A stretch of 64,000 bases of DNA from Bacteroides sp. Lineage in GTDB: Bacteria > Bacteroidota > Bacteroidia > Bacteroidales > Bacteroidaceae. The translations under genes were made by a program, and so were the position numbers. The notes below the pieces were generated by a model. The model worked only from the letters and a program-made list of their open reading frames with translations. It did no database searches and was not told the origin of the DNA. Location of the stretch: assembly GCA_021201335.1 (NCBI GenBank), contig JAJQFD010000060.1, positions 46,717 through 110,716 of the forward strand, read 5' to 3'. Shown here piece after piece: positions 38,271-47,546 of this stretch; position 1 is the stretch's first letter; each line of letters begins with the position of its first letter.

Positions 38271-38939
38271 TTACCAATTCTCAACCTCTTCTTTTACTAC
38301 ACTATAAAGGAGTTGTTCTTTTTCATTTATAGAATCTGCATATTTATCCGTCAGCCGACAAACCCGGAATGCATTTTCCTGACTATGATTCATGAATTTT
38401 CGCAGGGCTGTAATGGCTGAATTGCGTACATGATACGTCCCAGAGAGGACTGCACAGATAGCTTGATCCAGGAATTCTGAAGCTGCCCGATCATTCATAT
38501 CTCCTTTTTTTGTCAGCAAACGCGCAATAGTAAGAAAGCCACAAACTTGTATGTATTCCTCCTCACTGGCAATCCATTGAAAGGATTTTGCCGGAGCATA
38601 CGGAAGGTGCTGAAAAAGATTCATGGAAGTGAGTTCTGCAATCTCCATATTTTGGATATTCTCTACCCAAATATCAGCTATTTCGGGATAGAAAGATTCA
38701 ATCGGTTGCAACATCCCCGCTAGGATTTTGCATTCTCTAATATCTTCTTTCCACAAGGCTTGCGCCAATTGATGTTCTTTTTCAAAGCGGGAAGCTATTT
38801 CTTTCATACGTGCCAGCTCTACTCCAAAATTCAACTTATAATGAAGTCCTTTCTCACGCATACTTTGAGACACAACCCCGTTCATTGAAAGACGGAGTTG
38901 TGTCTTAATATCTTGTAATTGTTCTTTTATATCGCTCAT
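38271..38939 (-). CDS. DNA alkylation repair protein (AlkD-like HEAT repeat)
   Basis: A helical protein of about 222 aa resembling the AlkD glycosylase family: RMKEIASRFEKEHQLAQALWKEDIRECKILAGML and the later AICAVLSGTYHVRNSAITALRKF are HEAT-like repeats. ATG at 38939 is taken; a TTG four codons earlier would overlap the DPP III stop. In this small subgroup the catalytic Asp and Trp of AlkD are not obvious, so enzyme activity is unsure. It is tightly linked to the DPP III gene upstream. Confidence 0.68.
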   Translation of the reverse strand: MSDIKEQLQDIKTQLRLSMNGVVSQSMREKGLHYKLNFGVELARMKEIASRFEKEHQLAQALWKEDIRECKILAGMLQPIESFYPEIADIWVENIQNMEIAELTSMNLFQHLPYAPAKSFQWIASEEEYIQVCGFLTIARLLTKKGDMNDRAASEFLDQAICAVLSGTYHVRNSAITALRKFMNHSQENAFRVCRLTDKYADSINEKEQLLYSVVKEEVENW

Positions 38940-38947
38940 GCTGTTTG

Positions 38948-40993
38948 TCAATTGTATGAAGGCAATGTAGCATATTTTTTGCTGTAACGCAACATTTGTT
39001 CCGTATATCCTTCCGTATAAGAAACCTTTACGTCTGTGATATTACCGTTTCTATCCACTACTGTTTCATACACAGGATTTATAAATCCTTTATAAGGAGA
39101 TAGATTCAGTTTTTTATAACGCGTCAATATTTCCTGATGCAAAACCGGATCAACCTTCACGGCATAAGTTTCCACTAAATTTCGGGCTGCATCCAAATCA
39201 CCGGTAGATTTAATCCGTTGGACTTCCGCCAATAACTCACCCACTAACTGACGTACTCTTTGATAATCATTTATTACAACAAAACTTTTTCCATCTTTCT
39301 GCACTATTTCTACTACCTTATTAGTCTTACCCTTTTCATATATCCAACGGGCAATCAGTTGGCGGTTACGCATATGTGCTTCTTCAATGTTATTTCCCGG
39401 CTCAATACGTACCAATTGTGTCATAAGTCCATTCATCAGGTAAGTGTAGTATTCTGCTTTAAAAGCTTCTTCATTTGGAGTTAATCCCAATTCTATTAAT
39501 CTGGAATCGGCTATGTAGTAAAGGCCAAATAAGTCAGCACGGGTTTCTTCAATAGTCGAGCCATAGGCTTTCAAGCCATCTGGATCGACTCCTGGCAACA
39601 GTTTACCCGAACCATGTCCAAGACATTCATGGAGATCTGTATGCAAATTACTGGTTAAATCACCATATTTATCAATCAATTCTCTTTCCTCATCGCTATA
39701 AACAAATTCTTCATTAAATCCATTACCGTGAGCCGCTTTATTGTAAGCATCGGTTATATTACCAATAGTTACTGATTTGGATCCGTACACACTGCGAATC
39801 CAATTCGAATTCGGAAGATTAATACCAATTGCTGTAGCTGGATATAGATCCCCAGCCAAGATAGCAGCAGTAATAACTTTTGCAGAGACTCCTTTTACTT
39901 CTTCTTTCTTAAAGCGATTTTCTACCGGAGAATGATCTTCAAACCATTGGGCATTATTACTGATCAACTCAGTACGATGGGTAGCTTCCAAATCCTTAAA
40001 ATTCACGAGAGATTCCCAACTGGCTTTCATACCTAACGGATCACCATATGTTTCAGTAAATCCATTCACAAAATCAATGCGTGAATCTAGATCCTTTACC
40101 CATAAAATGGCATAATCATCAAATGTTTTCAGGTTACCAGTTTGATAATATTCGATAAGTTTATTGATCACTAACTTCTGAGCTTCGTTTTCCGCTACCG
40201 ATTCGGCCTTTTTCAACCAAAAAACTATTTTCTCCAATGAATGTGTATAAAGACCCCCTATTTTCCAGACTTTTTCTTTTATTTCTCCATTTTCTTTCAC
40301 CAGCCGACTATTCAATCCATAAGATACGGGTGTTGTATCAGCAGAATCCTTTAATGTATTATAGAACTTTTCTGCTTCTTTCTGGGTAACTCCTTCGTAA
40401 TAATTACAAGCAGAAGTCAATACAACATCTTCTCCTGCTGCCTGGTTGACCCGTTTCGGCATTATTAACGGATCAAAAATTACCGGAAAGATTAAATCAC
40501 AAAGTTGCTCCACAGATTGGCCATCCGTTAAAGGCAACAATGATTTATTCAGTTTATTGATTTCATTCCGGAAAAATTCTTCACTAAAACCCGGAATAAA
40601 TTTTTCCATACCATAATGATGATGAACACCGTTAGCGAACCATACCCGTTTCAAATAAATCTCAAAATTCGTAAAATCAGTCGAGTTCCTATTTCCCTGA
40701 TAGTTTTCATATACAGCTTCCAGTGTTCTGCGAATCAGCAGGTTGTATTTTCCATTCTGGTCAAACAGAATATCCCTGCCATATAAGGCAGCTTCCGATA
40801 AATAATAAATCAATTCTTTCTGTTTTAAAGACAGTTGATCGAAACCCGGAACCTGGTATCGAAGAATCTGTAAATCGGCAAACTGTTCTACTGTATAATC
40901 AAAGTTATCAGTAGATTTTCCTGATGTTTTAGTTCCATCACAAGAACTAACGGCTAACGCTGTTGTTATTACCATAGCTATATATTTTCTCAT
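38948..40993 (-). CDS. dipeptidyl-peptidase III (M49 family), lipoprotein
   Basis: A 681-aa zinc peptidase that removes dipeptides from the N-terminus of peptides. The signal MRKYIAMVITTALAVSSCDG has a lipobox (SSC). HECLGHGSGKL is the M49 HExxGH-type motif and EETRADLFGLYYIAD supplies the third zinc ligand. Length fits Bacteroides DPP III. The lipobox implies a periplasmic or outer-membrane location. It precedes the AlkD-like gene with almost no gap. Confidence 0.92.
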   Translation of the reverse strand: MRKYIAMVITTALAVSSCDGTKTSGKSTDNFDYTVEQFADLQILRYQVPGFDQLSLKQKELIYYLSEAALYGRDILFDQNGKYNLLIRRTLEAVYENYQGNRNSTDFTNFEIYLKRVWFANGVHHHYGMEKFIPGFSEEFFRNEINKLNKSLLPLTDGQSVEQLCDLIFPVIFDPLIMPKRVNQAAGEDVVLTSACNYYEGVTQKEAEKFYNTLKDSADTTPVSYGLNSRLVKENGEIKEKVWKIGGLYTHSLEKIVFWLKKAESVAENEAQKLVINKLIEYYQTGNLKTFDDYAILWVKDLDSRIDFVNGFTETYGDPLGMKASWESLVNFKDLEATHRTELISNNAQWFEDHSPVENRFKKEEVKGVSAKVITAAILAGDLYPATAIGINLPNSNWIRSVYGSKSVTIGNITDAYNKAAHGNGFNEEFVYSDEERELIDKYGDLTSNLHTDLHECLGHGSGKLLPGVDPDGLKAYGSTIEETRADLFGLYYIADSRLIELGLTPNEEAFKAEYYTYLMNGLMTQLVRIEPGNNIEEAHMRNRQLIARWIYEKGKTNKVVEIVQKDGKSFVVINDYQRVRQLVGELLAEVQRIKSTGDLDAARNLVETYAVKVDPVLHQEILTRYKKLNLSPYKGFINPVYETVVDRNGNITDVKVSYTEGYTEQMLRYSKKYATLPSYN

Positions 40994-41020
40994 AAAAGTT
41001 TGTATTAGGTTATAAAAAAC

Positions 41021-41062
41021 GAAAAGGAAGAATCCTAAATTTCTTCAGGATAATTCCTTTTT
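41021..41062 (-). terminator. terminator of the AraC-type regulator gene
   Basis: AAAAGGAA pairs with TTCCTTTT and an inner ATCC pairs with GGAT; T-rich sequence follows in the leftward direction. It lies just after the stop at 41086. Confidence 0.55.
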
Positions 41063-41085
41063 CCGTCTTTTCGATAATTAACTGA

Positions 41086-41550
41086 TTATTTCTTTTTAGC
41101 CGCATGTTTTTTTCTATAACCGTTAGGTGTTTCCCCCACGTTTTTATAGAAAGCTGCATAGAACGACTGACGATTAGCAAAGCCAACCATCGTGCTGATT
41201 TCTTCTACATTTTTATCAGCATATCTCTTATCTGTAAGCATGTGCAAAGCATCTTTCACTCTGTATTCATTTAACAGACATGAGTAATTCATTCCGAAAC
41301 GGGAATTAACTACTGCTGATAAGTAACGGGTGTTGGTTTTAAGCTCTTTTGCTAAGTCTTTAGCTGAATAATCAGGATCTCTGTATTTTTTCTGTACTAC
41401 AACAATATTCAATACTTTGTCGTACAATTCATCAGCCAATTCTGGCCTGATTAGAGATCTGTAGGCTGCTTTTTTCTCTTTCTTTTCCCTCAAATTGTAG
41501 GGGCGCTTCTTAGGCGCATCTTCTTGCTTCTTGTTTTCTAAATCACTCAT
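41086..41550 (-). CDS. AraC-family helix-turn-helix regulator
   Basis: A 154-aa regulator without a separate sensor domain. A basic N-terminus (KKRPYNLREKKEKKAAYRSL) is followed by ELADELYDKVLNIVVVQKKY, then two HTH units: YSAKDLAKELKTNTRYLSAVVNSRFG and NVEEISTMVGFANRQSFYAAFYKNVGETPNGYRK, the AraC signature. The basic C-terminus KKHAAKKK is unusual. It is preceded by a long AT-rich gap that may hold its own control region. Target genes are unknown. Confidence 0.85.
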   Translation of the reverse strand: MSDLENKKQEDAPKKRPYNLREKKEKKAAYRSLIRPELADELYDKVLNIVVVQKKYRDPDYSAKDLAKELKTNTRYLSAVVNSRFGMNYSCLLNEYRVKDALHMLTDKRYADKNVEEISTMVGFANRQSFYAAFYKNVGETPNGYRKKHAAKKK

Positions 41551-42332
41551 TGAAATAACTGGTTAGGGTTTGTATTACAAAAAAAATCACTGTATTGTAA
41601 TTTTAGTAATACAAACTTCGTACATTTTTTTTAAATACACAACTATTTCGTATATTTTTTTGCCTAATAAGATTAAAAAAAACTTGAAAGGAGTTTAAAG
41701 AATTAAAGAGAATCGAAATTGTGATAAAAAAAACAATTATTTTTTACATATCTGGATCTATTACCTCAAAATTAAATAATAAAAGTTTATAAATATACTG
41801 TTTAAATACAGCTATTTTGGAGAGTTTCTGTGTGAAGAAAATAATAGTTTCCTTACAGAATGCAAAATTTCACTTCATTTATTCCGGCAGATGTAATAAA
41901 TATGTTCATTTTTAAAGGCTAATAATACAAATACCAACCATTTAAAACAAAACCTATTAATTTGTATACATAACAAATGCCGATAATTCAAAGAAAATAT
42001 CCATTCCAATGAAAAAAAGAAGAATATACTACGAAATAGTAAAAAGAGTACAATAATAGAATAAAATATCCGGCATTTCCAGTACCCATTTTTTCTAAAT
42101 TCTTGTATGAGAAATAACAAACAAAACAAGACATTTACCTGGGTGTAACAATTTCAGTTCAGTTCACAAAACAACCAAGATGAATAAATAAGCTGATTAA
42201 ATGTGTTTAAAGTTTAAACTGTATGTTTCTTCTTATTAATAAGCCTACGATAAGGGTTAAGGAGGTCTCTTACCCGGTTTAAACAGGGTAAATAAAATAG
42301 AAAGAATGGAAAGGGTATACTCTATAACAAGA
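41551..42332. other. 780-base AT-rich gap, no supported gene
   Basis: Very AT-rich, with long A and T runs. The leftward frame 41875-42129 has Lys/Phe-rich low-complexity content and no start context, so it was not called. Nothing else is seen beyond the probable promoter region of the AraC-type gene. Confidence 0.5.
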
Positions 42333-43154
42333 TTATCTGCATTTTTTCAATTGCTCTCTTAAATCAGACAAAGGAACACCTAATGATATTGCTTTCTCAA
42401 AATCTGTTTTAGCTAATCCCTTCTTTTTCTGTTCCAGATATATTTCTCCTCTGACCATATATGGTTGAGGATTATCCGGCTGAAGGCGAATACTTTCATC
42501 TAAATCGATTAAAGCCAAGTCATAATGCTTCATATCCTGTTCAATACCTGCACGATACATATATACAACCGGATCGTCAGGTCTTTCTACTAACAGTTTA
42601 TTAATTATTTCCAGCGCATGGCTGTACTTTCCTTGCTTTTGATAGAGATTTGTTAGACCCAGACGCCCATTATAATTTTCAGGATCAAGTTCCAGCAAAC
42701 GCCTATAATCCAGATGAGCTGCATTATAATCCCTTCTTATTATATATATGTATGCACGCATAAGCAAAGCCTCTATATTAACTTTATCCAGGTCGAGAAC
42801 TTCACAATAATCAATATAGGCCCGGTCAGTCATTCCAATTTCCATATAAGTAGTTGCACGATTCAACAAAATAGGGACAGCCCGTGGGGCAATATTTAAC
42901 GCAAATGTATACGATTCAATGGCCATTTCATATTGACGGCTTCGCCGCTGAATGGTACCAATATTAGAAAAAAGTAATGCATTATGGGGATTAGCGGGTT
43001 CAAGTTTCAAAGCTTCGCGGAATAATTTTTCAGCTTGTTCAAGACTGTCTTTTTCAATATAATCGATTGCTCTTTCCGATAATTCCTGATAAGATTGAGC
43101 GGTTAAATTCAATGAAAAAAAAGCGACAGAGAATATTAATAAAAACTTCTTCAT
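42333..43154 (-). CDS. exported tetratricopeptide repeat protein
   Basis: A 273-aa protein: signal peptide MKKFLLIFSVAFFSLNLTAQ, then six to seven TPR units, for example YEMAIESYTFALNIAPRAVP, YNAAHLDYRRLLELDPENYN, YSHALEIINKLLVERPDDPV and YDLALIDLDESIRLQPDNPQ. TPR proteins act as protein-protein scaffolds; no partner is suggested by the context. Monocistronic. Confidence 0.85.
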   Translation of the reverse strand: MKKFLLIFSVAFFSLNLTAQSYQELSERAIDYIEKDSLEQAEKLFREALKLEPANPHNALLFSNIGTIQRRSRQYEMAIESYTFALNIAPRAVPILLNRATTYMEIGMTDRAYIDYCEVLDLDKVNIEALLMRAYIYIIRRDYNAAHLDYRRLLELDPENYNGRLGLTNLYQKQGKYSHALEIINKLLVERPDDPVVYMYRAGIEQDMKHYDLALIDLDESIRLQPDNPQPYMVRGEIYLEQKKKGLAKTDFEKAISLGVPLSDLREQLKKCR

Positions 43155-43284
43155 GACTTTATTTGTTAGAATAATGACAGGTAAAGATACATAAATGTTT
43201 GTCCTTTATCGATCGGCCTTCTCAAAATCGCCTAACTTTGTGATTTATTTAAGTAGTTTTTAGATGCATTATAAATAATCAAAT

Positions 43285-43572
43285 ATGTCGCCTACACATG
43301 ATCATCATCACCATCATCCGGATATTGATGCCAATTTGCTGAATAAAGCTTTTATTATAGGTATCATTTTAAACTTACTTTTTGTAATTGCAGAATTCAC
43401 GGCTGGAGCCTGGTTTGACTCATTGGCACTTATGTCAGACGCCGGTCATAATTTGAGTGATGTTGTCAGCTTAGTTCTTGCCTTACTGGCTTTCCGACTT
43501 GCGAAAATAAGACCTAATAATACATACACATATGGATACAAAAAAAAGTACAATACTTGTATCCTTGTTTAA
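43285..43572 (+). CDS. cation diffusion facilitator, N-terminal fragment (frameshifted)
   Basis: The first 95 codons of a CDF metal transporter. A His-rich head (THDHHHHHPDID) is followed by membrane span 1 (FIIGIILNLLFVIAEFTAG) and span 2 with the metal site (LALMSDAGHNLSDVVSL). The frame goes off after TYGYKK at an A8 run (43540-43547). With seven A it would continue as STILVSLFNAIILL in the next frame, exactly as CDF proteins read (YGYKR-A-x-IL). So it is one gene with the 43532-44191 frame. Confidence 0.85.
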   Translation: MSPTHDHHHHHPDIDANLLNKAFIIGIILNLLFVIAEFTAGAWFDSLALMSDAGHNLSDVVSLVLALLAFRLAKIRPNNTYTYGYKKKYNTCILV

Positions 43573-44191
43573 TGCAATTATCCTGTTGGTTGCAGTTGGA
43601 GTTATCTTAATTGAAAGTATTCATAAGTTATTAAATCCCGTTCAAGTATCGGGAGATGTGATTGCCTGGGTTGCCGGAATTGGAGTATTTATCAACGGTT
43701 TTACTGCCTATTTGTTTTTGAAGGATAAAGAAAAAGATCTGAATGTAAAAGGTGCTTATTTACACATGGCCGCAGATGCCTTGGTTTCAATTGGAGTAGT
43801 GATTTCTGGTATCGTTATCAATTATACCGACTTATATATTATCGACCCTATAATTGGAATAGTAATAGCTATTGTGATATTGATTTCAACCGGGCGTTTA
43901 TTACATGACAGTATTCGCCTGTCATTGGATGGTATACCTATGGGAGTAGATAGAGAAAAAGTCAATGAGGTATTTAAGACAACACCAGGAGTCATTGAAA
44001 TGCATCATTTACACATTTGGGCAATTAGTACTACAGAGAATGCACTAACTGCACATATTACCGTTGATGATGTAAACAAGATGGAGGAAATAAAGCATGA
44101 ACTACATCATCGGCTGGCAGATATAGGAATTGCACATGCTACTATTGAAATAGAGACTAAAGGAGAGAAATGCGAGATGCACTGTGTTTAA
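43532..44191 (+). CDS. cation diffusion facilitator (zinc/cobalt/cadmium efflux), main part
   Basis: The remaining part of the CDF transporter begun at 43285; together about 302 aa. It holds membrane spans 3-6 (LFNAIILLVAVGVILIESIH, AYLHMAADALVSIGVVISG with the second metal site HMAAD, and IDPIIGIVIAIVILISTGRLL) and the cytoplasmic C-terminal domain (GVIEMHHLHIWAIS, IAHATIEIE). CDF proteins export divalent metals in exchange for protons. The ATG at 43532 is inside the earlier frame and probably not the real start. Confidence 0.88.
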   Translation: MDTKKSTILVSLFNAIILLVAVGVILIESIHKLLNPVQVSGDVIAWVAGIGVFINGFTAYLFLKDKEKDLNVKGAYLHMAADALVSIGVVISGIVINYTDLYIIDPIIGIVIAIVILISTGRLLHDSIRLSLDGIPMGVDREKVNEVFKTTPGVIEMHHLHIWAISTTENALTAHITVDDVNKMEEIKHELHHRLADIGIAHATIEIETKGEKCEMHCV

Positions 44192-44200
44192 TCCAAATAG

Positions 44201-44238
44201 AAATACCCAAATGTTTTCTAATAAGCATCTGGGTATTT
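44201..44238. terminator. bidirectional terminator between CDF and leuB
   Basis: A 12-13 bp stem with one mismatch (44201-44213 with 44226-44238) between convergent stop codons, flanked by A- and T-rich bases. It also ends the leu operon. Confidence 0.7.
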
Positions 44239-44263
44239 ACGCTATTTCAATGTAAATGATATA

Positions 44264-45334
44264 TCAACTATTGATGAATTCCACCAGCCATTCACCAACT
44301 TCAGAAGTACCATATTTTTTACCTCCTTCTACCTGAATATCCGGTGTACATACATTCGCACTCATAGAAGCATCAACAGCATCACGAATTAATGCTGCTT
44401 CATCTTTCAGGTTAAAAGCATATTCAAACATCATAGCAGCAGAAAGTACAGTTGCCAGAGGGTTGGCAATATTTTGACCGGCAGCTTGAGGCCATGAACC
44501 ATGAATGGGTTCAAATACAGAAGTATATGTACCGATAGAAGCAGAAGGTAATAGTCCCATGGATCCAGTAATCACAGAAGCCTCATCCGTAAGAATATCT
44601 CCAAACATGTTTTCTGTCACCATTACATCAAATGAAGTCGGCCATTGAATGATACGCATAGCTGCATTATCCACAAACATATATTCAGTTTCCACTTCCG
44701 GATAATTTGGTGCTATTTCTTTAGCTACTTCACGCCAAAGTCTGGAAGTAGCCAGTATATTTGCTTTATCCACTACCGTAAGCTTTTTACGGCGGTTCAT
44801 AGCATATTCAAAGGCCAGTGCAACAATCCGCTCTACTTCATCACGGGTATAGACACAAGTATCATAAGCGGTAGTTCCATCTTCAGAACGTCCTTGCGGG
44901 CGTCCGAAATACAGTCCGCCAGTTAGTTCACGGATACAAACAAAATCTGCTCCTTTCACTAAATCAGCCCGCAGAGGTGATTTATGAATCAGTGAGTTGA
45001 AAGTAGCTACCGGGCGAATATTTGCATAGAGCCCCAAACGTTTACGCATCGCAAGTAAACCTTGCTCCGGACGAACTTTGGCAGATGGATCGTTATCAAA
45101 CCGAGGATCACCGATTGCTCCAAAAAGCACAGCATCGCTCTTCATACAAAGTTCGTGCGTCTCTTCCGGATATGGATTACCTGTTTTATCAATGGCGATT
45201 GCCCCGCAAAGACCATACTCATACGCTAATTCATGACCGAATTTTCGGCAAACCGCTTTTGTTACATTCATTGCAACATCGATAATTTCAGGACCAATTC
45301 CATCGCCCGGAAGGACGGCTAGATTTATTTTCAT
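44264..45334 (-). CDS. leuB: 3-isopropylmalate dehydrogenase
   Basis: A 356-aa NAD-dependent decarboxylating dehydrogenase, third step of leucine synthesis. LAVLPGDGIGPEI, LLAMRKRLGLYANIRP, RELTGGLYFGRP, VDNAAMRIIQWP and TENMFGDILTDEASVITGSMGLLPSAS are the family motifs. It is the last gene of the leu operon, 111 bases after the citramalate/isopropylmalate synthase-like gene. Confidence 0.96.
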   Translation of the reverse strand: MKINLAVLPGDGIGPEIIDVAMNVTKAVCRKFGHELAYEYGLCGAIAIDKTGNPYPEETHELCMKSDAVLFGAIGDPRFDNDPSAKVRPEQGLLAMRKRLGLYANIRPVATFNSLIHKSPLRADLVKGADFVCIRELTGGLYFGRPQGRSEDGTTAYDTCVYTRDEVERIVALAFEYAMNRRKKLTVVDKANILATSRLWREVAKEIAPNYPEVETEYMFVDNAAMRIIQWPTSFDVMVTENMFGDILTDEASVITGSMGLLPSASIGTYTSVFEPIHGSWPQAAGQNIANPLATVLSAAMMFEYAFNLKDEAALIRDAVDASMSANVCTPDIQVEGGKKYGTSEVGEWLVEFINS

Positions 45335-45445
45335 AAGCTTTTTTGGGTTTTGAGTTGGTAAGTTCTTATTTGAGTTTAAAGTTTAGTAGTCTTAGAATTT
45401 CCAAGCGAAAAACAAAAGAATTTTTAAACTTTAAATTCAAAAAAC

Positions 45446-46969
45446 TTACTCTATTATATTTAACATTTTAATCGTTGCTTTGATAGCAGCTTCCGTCTGG
45501 TCGGCGTCCAAACCACGGGTACGAAAAACTTTGTTTTCAAAACTCCAGGTTATAACTGTTTGCACAAATGCATCTGTACGTCCACCTGGTGGAATATTAA
45601 CCGCGTAGTTTATTAGCATGGGGAATTTACGTCCCAACGTAACCTTATATATCTTACGTAAGGCGCGTACGAAAGCATCATACTGACCATCACCGGAGGA
45701 GCTTTCTTCGTATATTTTACCATCAATCTCAACACTCAGAGTCGCCATAGGGCGCAAACCTCGTGTCAAAGTAACAAAATAACTTTTTAACTTTACTTTA
45801 TTCCCAATGCCTTCTTGTTTCAATACATCGGAAATAATGTAAGGAAGGTCTTCCTGAGTTACCAGTTCCTTCTTATCGCCGAGTTCAATAATACGTTCAG
45901 TGACTTTACGCATGGAATCTTCATCCAGCTCCAGTCCCAGGCTTTCCAGGTTCTTACGAATGTTAGCTTTCCCGGAAGTTTTACCCAGCGCATATTCGCG
46001 AACACGCCCGAAACGTTCGGGAAGCAAATCATTACAATATAGATTGTTTTTGTTATCTCCATCCGCATGAACTCCAGCCACCTGAGTAAAGACATTTTCC
46101 CCGACAATCGGTTTATTGGTTGGTATAAGTACACCCGAATAGGATTCTACTACTCGGCTCACATCATTCAACCGACTTTCATCTATGTTTGTTATCGCAT
46201 TGAAATGATCTTTCAGAATGGCCTGCACACTAGCCAAAGGTGCATTTCCAGCCCGTTCACCCAGTCCGTTAATGGTAGTATGAAGTCCTTTGGCACCACT
46301 TAACACGGCAGCCAATGCATTGCTTACAGCCAGGTCATAATCATTATGCGCATGGAAATCGAAATGTTTATCCGGATATTTTTTAATCATTTTACGCATA
46401 AACTCCACTACCTCCAGCGGATTCAGGATACCCAATGTATCCGGCAGCATAAAACGTTTAATTGTACTATCCTTCAGGGCATCCATAAGCTGAAATACAT
46501 ATTCCGGAGAATTTCTCATTCCATTGCTCCAGTCTTCCAGATAAATGTTGACCTCAATGTCCATGTCATCCGCATAATCAACTACTTGTTGGATATCCTG
46601 AATATGTTGTTCCGGTGTTTTCTTTAATTGCTCCCGGCAATGCTTTAATGATCCTTTACATAGCAGATTAATAACCCGACATCCGGCTTTTTGCACCCAA
46701 TCAAGCGAAGTACGTCCATCCACGAAACTGAGTACTTCCACCCGCTGTAATTGATTTCTGCGGGCAGCCCAGTCACAAATCATCTTGACGGCATCAAATT
46801 CACCGTCAGATACACGAGCAGAACCCACTTCAATACGGTCCACCTTTAATTCTTCCAGCAACAGACGGGCGATCATTAACTTTTCGTGTGGCACGAAAGA
46901 CACACTACTGGTCTGTTCACCATCGCGAAGCGTGGTATCTAAAATTTCGATTCTGACACTTCTTCCCAT
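45446..46969 (-). CDS. 2-isopropylmalate / (R)-citramalate synthase-family enzyme
   Basis: A 507-aa DRE-TIM acyltransferase. RIEILDTTLRDGEQTSSVSF starts the barrel; HFDFHAHNDYDLAVSNALAAV and GLGERAGNAPL give the metal-binding His and the active site; the C-terminal part is a LeuA-type regulatory dimer domain (RPMATLSVEIDGKIYEESSSGDGQYDAF). A second such enzyme beside leuA usually condenses pyruvate with acetyl-CoA to citramalate, a route to isoleucine; this is inference. Its start overlaps the end of leuD by 31 bases, which implies translational coupling. Confidence 0.85.
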   Translation of the reverse strand: MGRSVRIEILDTTLRDGEQTSSVSFVPHEKLMIARLLLEELKVDRIEVGSARVSDGEFDAVKMICDWAARRNQLQRVEVLSFVDGRTSLDWVQKAGCRVINLLCKGSLKHCREQLKKTPEQHIQDIQQVVDYADDMDIEVNIYLEDWSNGMRNSPEYVFQLMDALKDSTIKRFMLPDTLGILNPLEVVEFMRKMIKKYPDKHFDFHAHNDYDLAVSNALAAVLSGAKGLHTTINGLGERAGNAPLASVQAILKDHFNAITNIDESRLNDVSRVVESYSGVLIPTNKPIVGENVFTQVAGVHADGDNKNNLYCNDLLPERFGRVREYALGKTSGKANIRKNLESLGLELDEDSMRKVTERIIELGDKKELVTQEDLPYIISDVLKQEGIGNKVKLKSYFVTLTRGLRPMATLSVEIDGKIYEESSSGDGQYDAFVRALRKIYKVTLGRKFPMLINYAVNIPPGGRTDAFVQTVITWSFENKVFRTRGLDADQTEAAIKATIKMLNIIE

Positions 46970-47538
46970 ACTTCTATTTTTTCTTTATTAGTCAGAAGAT
47001 AATCAATGTCATCCAAACCGTTTTCCAAACAATGCTTTTTATAAGTATTAATTTCAAACGATTCACTTTTTCCTGTTGCTTTGTTAGTTATAGTTTGCCG
47101 GGGAAGATCGATTTCCACTTCGGTTTTCGGGTCTTTTTCGATAGAGGCGAATAGTTCGGCTAAAAAAGGTTCAGTGACTATCACCGGAAGCACAAAGTTG
47201 TTAAGCGCATTATTGCGGAAGATATCTGCGAAGAAACTTGAAACCACCACACGGAAGCCATATCCGGCGATAGCCCAGGCTGCATGTTCACGGCTCGAAC
47301 CAGAACCGAAATTTTTACCGCCTACCAGTATTTTACCGCTATATGTCGGGTTATTTAAAACAAACGACTTGATTTTATTTCCTTCTTTATCATATCGCCA
47401 GTCGCGAAAAAGATTATCGCCAAAACCTTCTTTGGCAGTTGCTTTCAGGAAGCGTGCAGGAATTATCTGATCTGTATCCACATTTTCCAGTGGAAGAGGC
47501 ACGCAAGTAGAAGTTAGTATGTTAAATTTTTCTTTCAT
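46939..47538 (-). CDS. leuD: 3-isopropylmalate dehydratase small subunit
   Basis: A 199-aa swivel subunit of isopropylmalate isomerase. VPLPLENVDTDQIIPARFL, GGKNFGSGSSREHAAWAIAGYGFRVVVSSFFADIFRNNALNN are diagnostic. Together with LeuC it isomerises 2- to 3-isopropylmalate; the citramalate route can use the same pair. It lies 8 bases after leuC. Confidence 0.96.
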   Translation of the reverse strand: MKEKFNILTSTCVPLPLENVDTDQIIPARFLKATAKEGFGDNLFRDWRYDKEGNKIKSFVLNNPTYSGKILVGGKNFGSGSSREHAAWAIAGYGFRVVVSSFFADIFRNNALNNFVLPVIVTEPFLAELFASIEKDPKTEVEIDLPRQTITNKATGKSESFEINTYKKHCLENGLDDIDYLLTNKEKIEVWEEVSESKF

Positions 47539-47546
47539 CGTGGTTA

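Noticed and set aside
41875..42129. 84-aa leftward frame in the AT-rich gap
   Set aside because: Composition follows the AT-rich base content; no family, start context or neighbour supports it.
45373..45432. Inverted repeat between leuB and the synthase-like gene as a terminator
   Set aside because: Arms are AT-only with a large loop; a terminator inside the operon is not supported.
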